64,000 bases of DNA from Dokdonella koreensis DS-123 (GTDB lineage: Bacteria; Pseudomonadota; Gammaproteobacteria; Xanthomonadales; Rhodanobacteraceae): positions 3,824,686 through 3,888,685 of the forward strand of contig NZ_CP015249.1 in NCBI RefSeq assembly GCF_001632775.1. Reading direction: 5' to 3'. The position numbers and the translations under genes are program-made. The notes beneath the pieces were generated by a model. That model made no database searches, was not told the DNA's origin, and saw only the letters and a program-made list of their open reading frames with translations. Shown in pieces: positions 1 to 10,803 of this stretch. Every line of letters begins with the position of its first letter. The stretch's first letter is position 1.

Positions 1-720
1 ATCCGCCTGCAGGTGCAGGCGATTGGGCGCGAACCCCTCGGGGAGCATGATCGTACCTTTGACCTGTTCGAAATACTTGAAGCCATACTCGATTCCGGAA
101 GCCGAGCCGCTGTCCACCAGCGATTTCCAGTCGAGCGTGACCAGCTTGCCGTCCCGGACGCCTTCGACGCTGAGCGTCAGGCGCCCGCGGATGTCCTGTC
201 CGCGCTTGATGTTCTGGGTCAGTGTCGCGACGAAGTTCCAGGCGCGCGAGCCGTCCACCGGCGTCAGCCGCAGGTCGTGCACGGCCAGGCCCTCGCGCCG
301 CGTCCCGCCGACCAGGCGCCCGTAGAACGCCAGGTCCGCGCGCAGGCTCGCGATTTCCTCGTCGCGCTCGCCGAGCGAGCGCCGCAGGTCTTCCATCGCC
401 ACCTTCGCGACCTGCTCGGAGCGCTGCAGCACGGCCGCACGCGCCTTGAGATCCTCGTTCTCGCCACGGACCTGTTCGAGCGAAAGCGCGCTGCGCGCAC
501 CGTCGCGCCCGCTCGCCAGCTGCGCACCGAGGTAGCCGGCCAGGAGCAGGCTGGCGAGCCAGGCGGCGCCGAGCAGCACCCAGCGTCGCCGCTCGCGGTT
601 GCGGTCCAGCGCACGGATGACGAGCGAAGGCGGTTGGCGGATCATCGGCGTCACCACGAACGACGGATCGGCAAGGATAACCCCAGGGCCGGCGATCCCC
701 ACATCCTCGCCGACGGGCAT
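1..720 (-). CDS. DUF6776-type membrane-anchored coiled-coil protein (3' end beyond window)
   Basis: The reading frame is open from base 720 to the left edge, so at least 240 residues are present and the C-terminus is missing. A charged N-terminus leads to one hydrophobic segment at about residues 46-64 (WVLLGAAWLASLLLAGYLGA). An Arg/Glu-rich coiled coil follows (about 75-115), then a beta-rich domain containing LVDSGSASGIEYGFKYF. This layout matches the DUF6776 family of Xanthomonadales, single-pass inner-membrane proteins with a periplasmic domain and no known function. The start is uncertain: an in-frame ATG at 645 would give a start closer to MIRQPP, and neither has a strong ribosome site. 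It is divergent from hemJ. Confidence 0.7.
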   Translation of the reverse strand, partial: MPVGEDVGIAGPGVILADPSFVVTPMIRQPPSLVIRALDRNRERRRWVLLGAAWLASLLLAGYLGAQLASGRDGARSALSLEQVRGENEDLKARAAVLQRSEQVAKVAMEDLRRSLGERDEEIASLRADLAFYGRLVGGTRREGLAVHDLRLTPVDGSRAWNFVATLTQNIKRGQDIRGRLTLSVEGVRDGKLVTLDWKSLVDSGSASGIEYGFKYFEQVKGTIMLPEGFAPNRLHLQAD

Positions 721-802
721 TGCCGGCCGGCGACGCATTCGCCGTCCGGGGCGGGCGGCGATAGACGATAATCGTGCGTTTCCCGAGGAGCCTGCCGCCG
801 CG

Positions 803-1219
803 ATGCTCTGGCTGAAAGCTTTCCATGTCGTCTTCGTCGTCACCTGGTTCGCGGGCCTGTTCTATCTGCCGCGCCTGTTCGTCCATCACGCCGAGGCGAC
901 GCAGCCGGACGTGCACGCACGGCTGGCCACGATGGAGCGGCGCCTGCTGGTGATGACGCACATCGGCGGCACGCTGGCGCTGCTGTTCGGCCTGCTGACG
1001 CTGTGGCAGATGCCCGCCTGGCTCGCCGCCGGCTGGATGCACGCCAAGCTGGCGCTGGTGCTGGCGCTGGTCGCCTACCACGTGCAGCTGGCGCGGATGG
1101 TCCGGCAGTTCGCCGCCGGCACCAACCACTGGTCGGGCCGCGCGTTGCGGATCTTCAACGAGCTGCCGGCCCCGGCCCTGGTCGCCATCGTCGTGCTGGT
1201 CGTGGTCAAGCCGTTCTAG
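803..1219 (+). CDS. hemJ: Protoporphyrinogen IX oxidase HemJ
   Basis: This 138-residue integral membrane protein has about four hydrophobic segments and starts MLWLKAFHVVFVVTWFAGLF, the hallmark of the HemJ (UPF0093) family. HemJ oxidises protoporphyrinogen IX to protoporphyrin IX, the penultimate step of heme synthesis, in bacteria lacking HemG or HemY. The early His of FHVV and the later HAKL segment match conserved positions of the family. Length is normal (about 140). A GAGGAG sequence 13 bases upstream supports this ATG. A second heme gene, hemF, lies at 49.6 kb but is not linked to it. Confidence 0.9.
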   Translation: MLWLKAFHVVFVVTWFAGLFYLPRLFVHHAEATQPDVHARLATMERRLLVMTHIGGTLALLFGLLTLWQMPAWLAAGWMHAKLALVLALVAYHVQLARMVRQFAAGTNHWSGRALRIFNELPAPALVAIVVLVVVKPF

Positions 1220-1271
1220 GGCAGGGGTCGATTCCCGCGCCGGTCGCGGGCGCCGTCCGGCGGCGGCGGCT

Positions 1272-1280
1272 TGCTATAGT
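1272..1280 (+). promoter_or_regulatory. Extended -10 promoter candidate for the REC/EAL gene
   Basis: TGCTATAGT is an extended -10 element (TGn plus TATAGT). No convincing -35 lies 17 bases upstream. It would give a leader of about 165 bases before the start at 1452. Confidence 0.4.
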
Positions 1281-1451
1281 CTTGCCGGCCTGGCGACGTA
1301 TCCGGGCCTCGCGCAGGGCAGTTCCGACACAGCTGAGTGCCCTGCGACAGAGGTGCCGCCATGCGTGGCCGGGCCAGCGGCGTGACCGGGTGCGGGCGGC
1401 GGCGGACCGTTCCATGGGAGCGCTTCTCGGAGTTCCCAGACAGGGGGAGCG

Positions 1452-4041
1452 ATGCAGGCCTACGACATCGACATCGACGACGGGGAAACCCGGCGCCGGA
1501 TGAGGACGGCGCTGTCGGCGCGGGCCGAGCGGCTCGCCGCGCGCGGCGAACGCCTGCTGGACGAAGGCTGGGACATCAATACGCTGATCCTGCTGGCCGA
1601 CGACGCCGGCTGGCTGGCCGGCGTCGGGCAGCACCTGGCCACGGCCGAGCTGGCCGCCCCGCTGGCGGCGATCGACGCCCTGCTGCAGCCGTTCCTCGAT
1701 CCGCCGCGGCTGCCCGATGCGGCGGCCCGTGCCGGCCTGGCCGCGCTGGTCGCCACGGTCGAAGCGGCCTGCGCCGGTGCCCGCGCCGACGATCCGGTCA
1801 CGCTGGCCTCGCAGGCGCTGGTCGAGCGGACACGGGCCGAGGAAAACGGCTTCCCGCTGCTGGCCAGCCCGCCGCCGGACTACTGGCGCCGGCATGCGAT
1901 CGAGCCGCAGGAGGCGCCGCTCCCGGTGGCGGCGGCCGCGCCGATGCCGGACCTGCCCGACGCGCGCACCGCCGCGGCCCGGACCGGGACCGATCCGGCC
2001 GCGGTGCCACCCGCGAGCGCGGAGGACGCCCTCCCGACCGGCGCGGAGCCGGCGCTGTGCTACTACCTCGGACCGGCCGGCGACCTGGCGCTGGCGATCG
2101 AGCAGCACCTGGCCCTGCGCGGCATCGGGTTCAGCCGCTTCGATCGCGCCGACGGCTTCAAGGGCCAGCTCACCCGGCAACCGCCCGGCCTGGTCGTCGT
2201 CGACGCCGGCTTCGAGACCGCGCTCGACGAGATCGGCGCCCTGGTCAAGAGCGCGCGCGAACGGGTGATGCACCGCGTGCACCTGGCCGCGTTCTCGGCC
2301 GGTGGCGACCTCAACGCGCGCCTGCACGCGATGCGCGCGGGCTGCGACGCCTTCATCGCGCTGCCCGCATCCACGCCGGCGGTGCTGGCACGGCTGGACG
2401 AGCTGGCCCATGCGCACACGCCCGACCCGTATCGCATCCTGATCATCGAGGACGACCGGACCCAGGCGCTGTTCGCCGATTCGATCCTGCGCAAGGGCGG
2501 CATGCAGACCCTGACGCTGACCGACGCGCTGGCGGTGCTCGACGAACTGGACCGGTTCCGTCCGGACCTGATCCTGATGGACCTGCACATGCCCGGTTGC
2601 GACGGCATGGAGCTGACGGCGCTCATCCGCGAGCGCGAGGCCTTCGTCTCGACGCCGATCGTGTTCCTGTCCGGCGAGCAGGACGCCGACAAGCATTTCG
2701 ACGCACTGAGCGCCGGCGGCGACGACTTCCTTTCCAAGCCGATCCGGCCCAAGCACCTGATATCGGCCGTCCTCAACCGCGTGCGCCGCGCGCGGCGCCA
2801 GCAGCGGCGCACGCCGGTGCCGGCCGAGGCGCGGGCGCTGTCCGGGCCGGTCGAGAAGCGCCAGTTGCTCGACCGGCTGTCGGGCCTGCTGGCGATGGAC
2901 GATGCCGGCCGTCGCGAGGGCGGCCTGCTGTTCTTCGGCGTCGAGTACACGGCGGCACCGCACGAGCGCATCGGCTGGTCGCGCCGCGATCGCCTGATCG
3001 AGGCGCTCGGCCGGCACCTGGGCGAGGCGATCGGCCCGGGCGACCTGGTGACGCGCTGCGGCGACAGCGGCTTCGCCGTGCTGACACGCGAGCGCGGCGT
3101 CGCGGCCCTGGAGGACTGGGCCGGCGCGCAGCGTACGCGCCTGCTCGCCGCGCTGGAGGAACCCGCGCTCGGCCTCGCCGTCGGGATCTGTCCGTTCAAT
3201 GCCGGCATCGGCGACGCCGGCGCGATGCTCGACGCCGCCGAACACGCCGCGGCCGGCACCGGCCTGACCGGCGTGGCCTCGGTGCAGGTCGCGTCCCCGG
3301 TCGATCCGGCACTGGGGCCGCGGCTGCGCGCCGCGCTCGCCGCCGACGGCCTGGACCTGGTGTTCCAGCCGATCGTCTCGCTGCACGGCGAGGAGCAGGC
3401 GCAGTTCCAGGTGCTGCTGCGCCTGGCCGGCGACGACGGCCGCCTGCACACCGCCGCGGAGATCATCCCGGCCGCCGAGCGGGAGGGACTGATGACCGCG
3501 GTCGACCAATGCGTGCTCGACCGCTGCCTGGCGATCGCCGCCGACCGCTACCGCCAGGAGCAGCCGCTGCGGCTGTTCGTCAGCCAGTCGCTGGCCAGCA
3601 CCTGCGATCCGGCGCACCTGGCCTGGCTGGAAGCGCGCCTGGCGGGCGATGCGCACCCGCGCGGCTGGTTGTCGATCGACCTGCGGCTGGCCGACTTCGA
3701 TGCCGAACCGGCCGCCGCCCGCGCGTTCGCGGTCGCGGCCCGCGACCTGGGCGTGCTGGTGACGATCAGCGGCTGCGACGGTCCCGCCGCCGCGCATGCG
3801 ATCGCCGCCGGTCCGGCGGTCGACTTCGTCAAGCTCGGCCCCGGCCCGGCCGGCGGCCGTACCGACGCCCAGTGGAGCGAACTGAAGGAGACGGTCGCCC
3901 TCGTCCATGCCGGCGGTGCCCGCGTGATCGCGCCGCGCATCGAGGATGCACGCGGCGCGGCGGCCCTGTGGGGCGCCGGCGTGGACTACATCCAGGGCAA
4001 CTTCGTGCAGCAGGCCACCGGCGACCTCGGCTACGACTTCC

Positions 4042-4058
<17 letters not shown>
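1452..4058 (+). CDS. Receiver protein with degenerate GGDEF and EAL domains
   Basis: The protein has 868 residues. An N-terminal helical region of unknown type (about 1-320) precedes a receiver domain (about 325-445) with IIEDD, phospho-acceptor Asp377 in LMDLHMP and Lys429 in SKP. Next comes a GGDEF-like domain in which the signature reads CGDSGF (from residue 536), then an EAL-like domain (about 630-865) in which EALLR reads QVLLR and the later metal and lysine motifs are eroded. Neither cyclase nor phosphodiesterase activity is expected. It probably works as a phosphorylation-dependent c-di-GMP-binding or protein-docking output, as known for FimX-type proteins. A strong AGGGGGAG ribosome site precedes the start. 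It overlaps the downstream kinase by 17 bases, so the two form a pair. Confidence 0.85.
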
Positions 4059-6396
<2,338 letters not shown>

Positions 6397-6543
6397 CGCG
6401 GCCCGCGAAAGCTTCCGCGGTGCCCGCCCGGCGCCGGTGCACCGGATGACGGCGGTCGCCGGATTCCACGGGCCGGCCCGGGCCGCTGCCGGACCTTCAG
6501 GCCCCCGGCGTGGCCGTGGTGCGGGCCGACCGGTCGCGCGACC

Positions 6544-7014
6544 TCAGCTGCCGACCTTGGTCTGCAGGTAGGCGACCTCGCCCAGATCGCGGATCAGGCT
6601 CTGCTGGGTCTCCAGCCAGTCGATGTGCTCCTCCTCGGACGCGAGGATGTCCTTGAACAGGTCGCGGCTGACGTAGTCGCCGACCTGCTCGCAGTGGACG
6701 ATGCCTTCCTTGAGGTCCGGCACCGCGGCCCGCTCGAGCGCGAGGTCGCAGTCGATGGCCTCCACCGGCTTCTCGGCGATCCGCAGCTTGCCCAGCTGCT
6801 GGAGATTGGGCAGGCCGTCGAGGAACAGGATGCGCTCGATCAGGCGATCGGCGTGCTTCATCTCGTCGATCGACTCGTGGTACTCGTGCTCGGCCAGTTC
6901 CTTGTAGCCCCAGTTCTTGTACATGCGGGCATGCAGGAAATACTGGTTGATCGCGGTCAGCTCGTTGTAGAGCACCTTGTTGAGATGCGCGATGACCTTG
7001 GCGTCGCCTTTCAT
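6544..7014 (-). CDS. bfr: Bacterioferritin
   Basis: This 156-residue protein is the full family length. Bacterioferritin is a 24-subunit heme-containing iron store that oxidises Fe(II). All ferroxidase ligands are at the canonical positions: Glu18, Glu51, His54, Glu94, Glu127 and His130. The inter-subunit heme ligand Met52 is also present (EMKHAD), so this is a catalytic heme-binding type. GAGGA precedes the ATG. Its release partner bfd lies just upstream on the same strand, but a terminator and a fresh promoter separate them, so bfr can be expressed independently of the Fur-type site. Confidence 0.96.
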   Translation of the reverse strand: MKGDAKVIAHLNKVLYNELTAINQYFLHARMYKNWGYKELAEHEYHESIDEMKHADRLIERILFLDGLPNLQQLGKLRIAEKPVEAIDCDLALERAAVPDLKEGIVHCEQVGDYVSRDLFKDILASEEEHIDWLETQQSLIRDLGEVAYLQTKVGS

Positions 7015-7055
7015 GGAATCGTCCTCGCACCGCAGAAGGCGGCGCCGCCGAGGAC

Positions 7056-7084
7056 TATATCGGCGTCGAAAATTCCATGTTCAA
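7056..7084 (-). promoter_or_regulatory. Promoter for bfr
   Basis: On the minus strand TTGAAC (7084-7079) is followed after exactly 17 bases by GATATA (7061-7056), a good sigma-70 pair. Predicted transcription starts about 35 bases before the bfr ATG. The -35 box lies inside the T-tract of the bfd terminator. Confidence 0.55.
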
Positions 7085-7114
7085 ACGAAAATCGCACGCA
7101 TTGGCGCGTGCGAT
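7083..7114 (-). terminator. Rho-independent terminator after bfd
   Basis: Reading the minus strand, ATCGCACGC and GCGTGCGAT form a perfect 9-bp stem (7114-7106 with 7099-7091) around a 6-base loop, followed by TTTTCGTTT. It starts 17 bases after the bfd stop. Confidence 0.75.
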
Positions 7115-7130
7115 CAAGGCGCGACCGGCG

Positions 7131-7343
7131 TCAGGCGGCCAGGGCCAGCGGCAGCGGGAAATCGCGGCGTGCCGGCGTCGCGCGCAGTGCCTCGGCGAGG
7201 ATCTCGCCGGCCAGGGGGGCACAGGTGCCGCAGCAGTCCGAGCAGCCGGTCCGCTCGCTCAGCTCGGCCAGCGACGACACGCCATCGGCGGCGGCCTGGC
7301 GGATCTGGCGGTCGGTGACGGCGTTGCAGATGCACACGTACAT
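7131..7343 (-). CDS. bfd: Bacterioferritin-associated ferredoxin
   Basis: This 70-residue [2Fe-2S] protein has the Bfd pattern: Cys4 and Cys6 in VCICNAVT, and Cys38 and Cys41 in the CSDCCGTC stretch, with extra cysteines at 34 and 37. Bfd binds bacterioferritin and reduces its core so that iron is released under starvation. A Fur-like site lies 32 bases before the ATG, as expected for a gene induced by iron limitation. It is followed by a terminator, then bfr. Confidence 0.93.
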   Translation of the reverse strand: MYVCICNAVTDRQIRQAAADGVSSLAELSERTGCSDCCGTCAPLAGEILAEALRATPARRDFPLPLALAA

Positions 7344-7374
7344 GGAGCACTCCTGGAAGTGCCGCCATTGGAAT

Positions 7375-7393
7375 GCAAACGAGAATGATTGTC
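7375..7393 (-). promoter_or_regulatory. Fur box upstream of bfd
   Basis: The plus-strand sequence GCAAACGAGAATGATTGTC resembles the classic Fur operator (GATAATGATAATCATTATC and natural variants such as GCAAATGAGAATGATTATC). It sits directly upstream of bfd, whose function is iron release. Confidence 0.65.
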
Positions 7394-7931
7394 AACCCGA
7401 ACGGGCGCAGGCCAGCGGACCCAGCTCCCAGCCGCTCTCGCGCGGCGCCAGGGGGGCGATCAGCGCCGCGACCGGCGCCAGATGGTGCAGGGCCTGCTGG
7501 TAGACGCGGCGCTTGAACGTGACCACGTGGTCGGCCGGATACCAGAAATCGACCCAGCGCCACTGGTCGAATTCCGGATCATGGGTGAGGTCGAGCCGGA
7601 CGTCGGTGTCGCTGCCCAGCATCTGCAGCAGGAACCAGACCTGCTTCTGGCCGATGCAGATCGGACGCTGACGCTGGCGGACCAGGCGCTGCGGCAGGCG
7701 GTAGCGCAGCCAGCCGGGGGTGGCGCCGAGCACCTGAACGTGTTCGTTGCGCAGGCCGGTTTCTTCCTCCAGCTCGCGGTACATCGCCTCCAGCGGCGTC
7801 TCGTCGGTGCGCATGCCCCCTTGCGGGAACTGCCAGCCGTCACGCGTCACCCGGCGTGCCCAGAACACCCGGCCGTGCGGGTTGAGCAGGATGATGCCCA
7901 CATTGGGGCGATAGCCGTCGGGATCGATCAC
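7392..7931 (-). CDS. rppH: RNA pyrophosphohydrolase RppH
   Basis: This 179-residue Nudix hydrolase opens with [13 protein letters not shown], typical of RppH/NudH. The complete Nudix box spans residues 38-60 (Gly38, Glu44, Arg52-Glu53, Glu56-Glu57, Gly59). RppH removes pyrophosphate from 5'-triphosphorylated mRNA and so opens the route to RNase E decay. Length and motif order are normal for the family (about 160-180). The stop codon region abuts the Fur site of bfd, so this gene runs towards bfd. Confidence 0.94.
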   Translation of the reverse strand: MIDPDGYRPNVGIILLNPHGRVFWARRVTRDGWQFPQGGMRTDETPLEAMYRELEEETGLRNEHVQVLGATPGWLRYRLPQRLVRQRQRPICIGQKQVWFLLQMLGSDTDVRLDLTHDPEFDQWRWVDFWYPADHVVTFKRRVYQQALHHLAPVAALIAPLAPRESGWELGPLACARSG

Positions 7932-8077
7932 GGTTCGCGCTCCGGTTGCGATTCATTCTTCCATAGCGCGCAGGACCGCGGCAAGAACGGGCAAACGGCG
8001 CCCTGCGACCGGCCCAGTCGGGCCGATCGGGAGCGTTGATCGCGGATCCGCGCGCGGAGCGGCGCGGACGGAGGACC

Positions 8078-8671
8078 TCAGTCGATCCGGAACTCGTTCA
8101 GCGTCACCGGAAACGTGCCGCTGACGTTCAGCGTGTACAGCCCGGCTCCGGGCTCGTCGCCGCCGGCCGCCGGGTAGTACGAGTCGACGTGGAAGTAGTA
8201 CGTCTGGCCCGGCGTGAAGGTCGAGGACACGGACGGCGTGCGCTGGCCGCCGACGTCGTCGGTGCCGGCGATGCAGCTGTTGGCATCGCCGCAGGTTTCC
8301 AGGATGTAGATCGCCGGGTCCCAGCTGTCGGCGCCGGACAGCGAGAACGTCAGGTTGTTGCCGCTGCCCGGCGTGAAGACCCACACGTCCTCCGGCCCCT
8401 TGCGGTTGTTGGGCTCCCAGGCGTACTCGTCGCACAGGCCGCCGGTGTCCGGCAGGCCGGGCACGTTGTTGGCACCCCCGCTGGTGTTCCCGCTCGCCGC
8501 CGACGGCGAGGCGACGATCGAGCCGGTCGGCGCGGCACAGCTGCCGGTCGGCACCAGCGGCACCGGCTCGCCCGGAACGGGGCCTACCACGGTCGCCGGC
8601 GAGCGCGCCTGCGCGGTGTCGGCGAGCGCCATGGCCGCCAGCAGCGCAAGAACGAGGGTTGTTGCCTTCAT
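8078..8671 (-). CDS. Secreted protein with PPC-like beta domain
   Basis: The protein has 197 residues. A signal peptide (MKATTLVLALLAAMALADTAQA) precedes a Pro-rich linker. A beta-sandwich follows with features of bacterial pre-peptidase C-terminal (PPC) domains: EDVWVFTPGSG, then DPAIYILETCG, then FTPGQTYYFHVDS. Three cysteines lie in the mature part. The tail FPVTLNEFRID closely resembles the tail of the secreted protein at 51.9 kb (TPVTLQSFSVE), so the two look like paralogues of a lineage-specific family. No enzymatic motif is present. It is divergent from a secreted peptidase, but no functional link is shown. Confidence 0.75.
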   Translation of the reverse strand: MKATTLVLALLAAMALADTAQARSPATVVGPVPGEPVPLVPTGSCAAPTGSIVASPSAASGNTSGGANNVPGLPDTGGLCDEYAWEPNNRKGPEDVWVFTPGSGNNLTFSLSGADSWDPAIYILETCGDANSCIAGTDDVGGQRTPSVSSTFTPGQTYYFHVDSYYPAAGGDEPGAGLYTLNVSGTFPVTLNEFRID

Positions 8672-8862
8672 CGATTGTTCCCCTTGAGAGTCCCCTGTGG
8701 AGCACCGGACGGCACAGACGGCGATGCCCGGCGCATCTGCCCGCGGTGTGGCCGGAGACTAGCAACGGCCGTCCGGAAAGAACAGCGCCATCAGGCCCGG
8801 CGCCTGCCGCAGGCGGTTCCGCTACCATGACGCCGGCCACCCTCTTCCGGTATCCGCCGCCG

Positions 8863-10224
8863 ATGCGCCTCCTCTCGACGATCGCCGTCCTGGGCCTGCT
8901 GGCCGGCACGCCCGTGGGCGTGGGTGCGGCCCCGGTCCTGGTCACGCTGGACGATGCCGGCCCGCAGGCCGTACAGGCGCTCAAGCAGGCCCCCGGTGTC
9001 GCCTGGTGGGCGGAGTTCGGCGACCGGCTGCTGCTGGTAGGCGACACCGATCGCGTGCTGCAGTCGCGCGGCGCGGCGCCGATGCAGGTGCTCGACGGCA
9101 TCGACCCGGATCGCCTGTTCCTGCACGCCGCCAGCTGTGCGCACGGCGTGGACGGCGACACCCCGCATGCGGATCCCGGCCTCCCGATCGCCCGCGTCGG
9201 CCATTGGGAGCTGCGCGCGTTGCGCGCCGGCGAGACGCTGCCCACCGCTGACAACAGCCATTGGCAGCCGCTGCCCCGCAACCGCGTCGCCATCGAGCGC
9301 TATCGCGGCAGCGGTGCGGCGGCCGATCCGCTGGTGCTGCCGCTGGTGGCGGCGATCGACCCGGCACGCTGGTACGCCGGCGTCGAGACGCTCGCCGCCT
9401 GGGACCGCAACAGCTTCGGCAGCGGCATCGTCCTGGCGCGCGACTGGATCGGCGGCGCGTTCGCCGCGACCGGCCTGGCCGTGACGCTGCCCGCGTTCAC
9501 GCTGCAGGGCCGCACGCTCAACAACGTCGTCGGGGTCTGGACCGGCACGCGCCGGCCGGACGAGTGGGTGATCGTCGGCGGCCACTATGATGCGATCCAG
9601 TCCGGCGGCGGCAGCGGCGCCATCGCACCGGGCGCCGACGACAACGCCTCCGGCTGCTCGGGCGTGATCGAGCTGGCACGCGCGCTGACCGCATTCCGGC
9701 CGCAGCGCACCGTGGTCTTCGTCTGCTACTCCGGCGAGGAACAGGGCCTGCACGGCAGCATCGCCCATGTGGCGGCGCTGCGCAGCGGCGGCGACCTGGC
9801 CAAGGTCACGGCGATGATCAACATGGACATGATCGGCTACAGCCGCGACGGCACGTTCGACGTGCTGCTGGAGACCAACGGGCAGAACCGCGCGTACATC
9901 GAGCGCTTCGCCGCCGTCGCCGCCGCCTACGCACCGGAGCTGGGTACCTTGCTCAGCACCAATCCGTTCGGATCGGATCATGTCCCGTACTTGCAGGCCG
10001 GTGTGCGCGCGCTGCTGACGATCCAGGGCGACGACACCACCTATCCGCACTACCACCGCGCGACGGATACCCCGGCGAACATGGATGCCGGCGGCTGGTC
10101 GCAATCGATCGGCGGTGCGATCCTGCGCATGAACGCGGCGATGCTGGCGGAACTGGCCGGGGCCGGCGACCGCGTCTTCGCCGACGGCCTCGACCCCGGG
10201 GACAACGGCGCCGCGGGCCGGTAG
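8863..10224 (+). CDS. Secreted M28 family metallopeptidase
   Basis: The protein has 453 residues. A signal peptide starts MRLLSTIAVLGLLAG, then comes a pro-region of about 180 residues and an M28 (aminopeptidase Ap1/Y-like) domain. The di-zinc site is complete: His241 (GGHYD), Asp259 (GADDNASG), catalytic Glu292 and ligand Glu293 (SGEEQG), Asp322 (NMDMIG) and His398 (HRATDT). It should remove N-terminal residues from peptides outside the cell or in the periplasm. An in-frame ATG at 8827 was rejected because it lies inside a GCTAnnnT promoter-like box at 8821-8828 and would bury the signal peptide. The C-terminus carries RVFADGLDP, a variant of the FA(D/N)GF tail motif. Confidence 0.88.
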   Translation: MRLLSTIAVLGLLAGTPVGVGAAPVLVTLDDAGPQAVQALKQAPGVAWWAEFGDRLLLVGDTDRVLQSRGAAPMQVLDGIDPDRLFLHAASCAHGVDGDTPHADPGLPIARVGHWELRALRAGETLPTADNSHWQPLPRNRVAIERYRGSGAAADPLVLPLVAAIDPARWYAGVETLAAWDRNSFGSGIVLARDWIGGAFAATGLAVTLPAFTLQGRTLNNVVGVWTGTRRPDEWVIVGGHYDAIQSGGGSGAIAPGADDNASGCSGVIELARALTAFRPQRTVVFVCYSGEEQGLHGSIAHVAALRSGGDLAKVTAMINMDMIGYSRDGTFDVLLETNGQNRAYIERFAAVAAAYAPELGTLLSTNPFGSDHVPYLQAGVRALLTIQGDDTTYPHYHRATDTPANMDAGGWSQSIGGAILRMNAAMLAELAGAGDRVFADGLDPGDNGAAGR

Positions 10225-10248
10225 CGGCACGCGGCCGCGAGGAAAACG

Positions 10249-10803
10249 ATGGCGACGACGATCGGATTGATCCTGGTGGCGGCGGCACTGGCGTGGGCCG
10301 TGCTCGTCTTCAACCGCCTGGTCCGGCTGCGCAACCAGATGCGCAATGCCTGGGCCGACATCGACGTCCAGCTCACGCGCCGGCACGACCTGGTGCCGCA
10401 GCTGGTGACGGCGGTGCAGGCCTATGCCGCGCACGAGCGGAGCGTGCTGGAAGCCGTGACCACGCTGCGCGGCGAGGCGCTGGGCCTGCGCAGCCCGGCA
10501 CGGCTGGCCTCGGTCGAGGCCGCGCTGGAGCAGGCGCTCGGCCGCGTGCTGGCATTGAAGGAAGCCTATCCGGACCTCAAGGCCAGCGAGCAGTTCATGC
10601 AGCTGCAGCAGGGCCTGGTGGACGTGGAAGAGCACCTCCAGTACGCACGGCGCTACTACAACGGCGCCGTGCGCGACTACAACGACGCGGTCCAGCGCGC
10701 GCCGGACCTCCTGGTCGCGCGCGGCTTCGGCTTCGCGGCCGGCGAGTTCTACCAGGCGCGCGAAGACGAACGGCCGGCCGTGCAGGTGGAGGTATCGCGA
10801 TGA
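10249..10803 (+). CDS. LemA family protein
   Basis: The protein has 184 residues: one N-terminal membrane helix (about 4-22), then a long helical domain with the LemA signatures RNAWADIDVQLTRRHDLVPQL and the later tract with YYN and VRDYN. LemA proteins are membrane-anchored four-helix bundles of unclear function found throughout bacteria. The stop overlaps the next gene's ATG (ATGA), so it is translationally coupled to a DUF2207 protein, a frequent pairing for the family. Unlike the second LemA at 31.1 kb it has no lipobox. Confidence 0.88.
   Translation: MATTIGLILVAAALAWAVLVFNRLVRLRNQMRNAWADIDVQLTRRHDLVPQLVTAVQAYAAHERSVLEAVTTLRGEALGLRSPARLASVEAALEQALGRVLALKEAYPDLKASEQFMQLQQGLVDVEEHLQYARRYYNGAVRDYNDAVQRAPDLLVARGFGFAAGEFYQAREDERPAVQVEVSR

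Noticed and set aside
8705-8776. CCGGACGG/CCGTCCGG repeat with an inner GATGC/GCATC stem upstream of the M28 peptidase
   Set aside because: Arms are 56 bases apart and the composition is very G+C-rich, so an 8-bp repeat is expected by chance. Kept out of the feature list.
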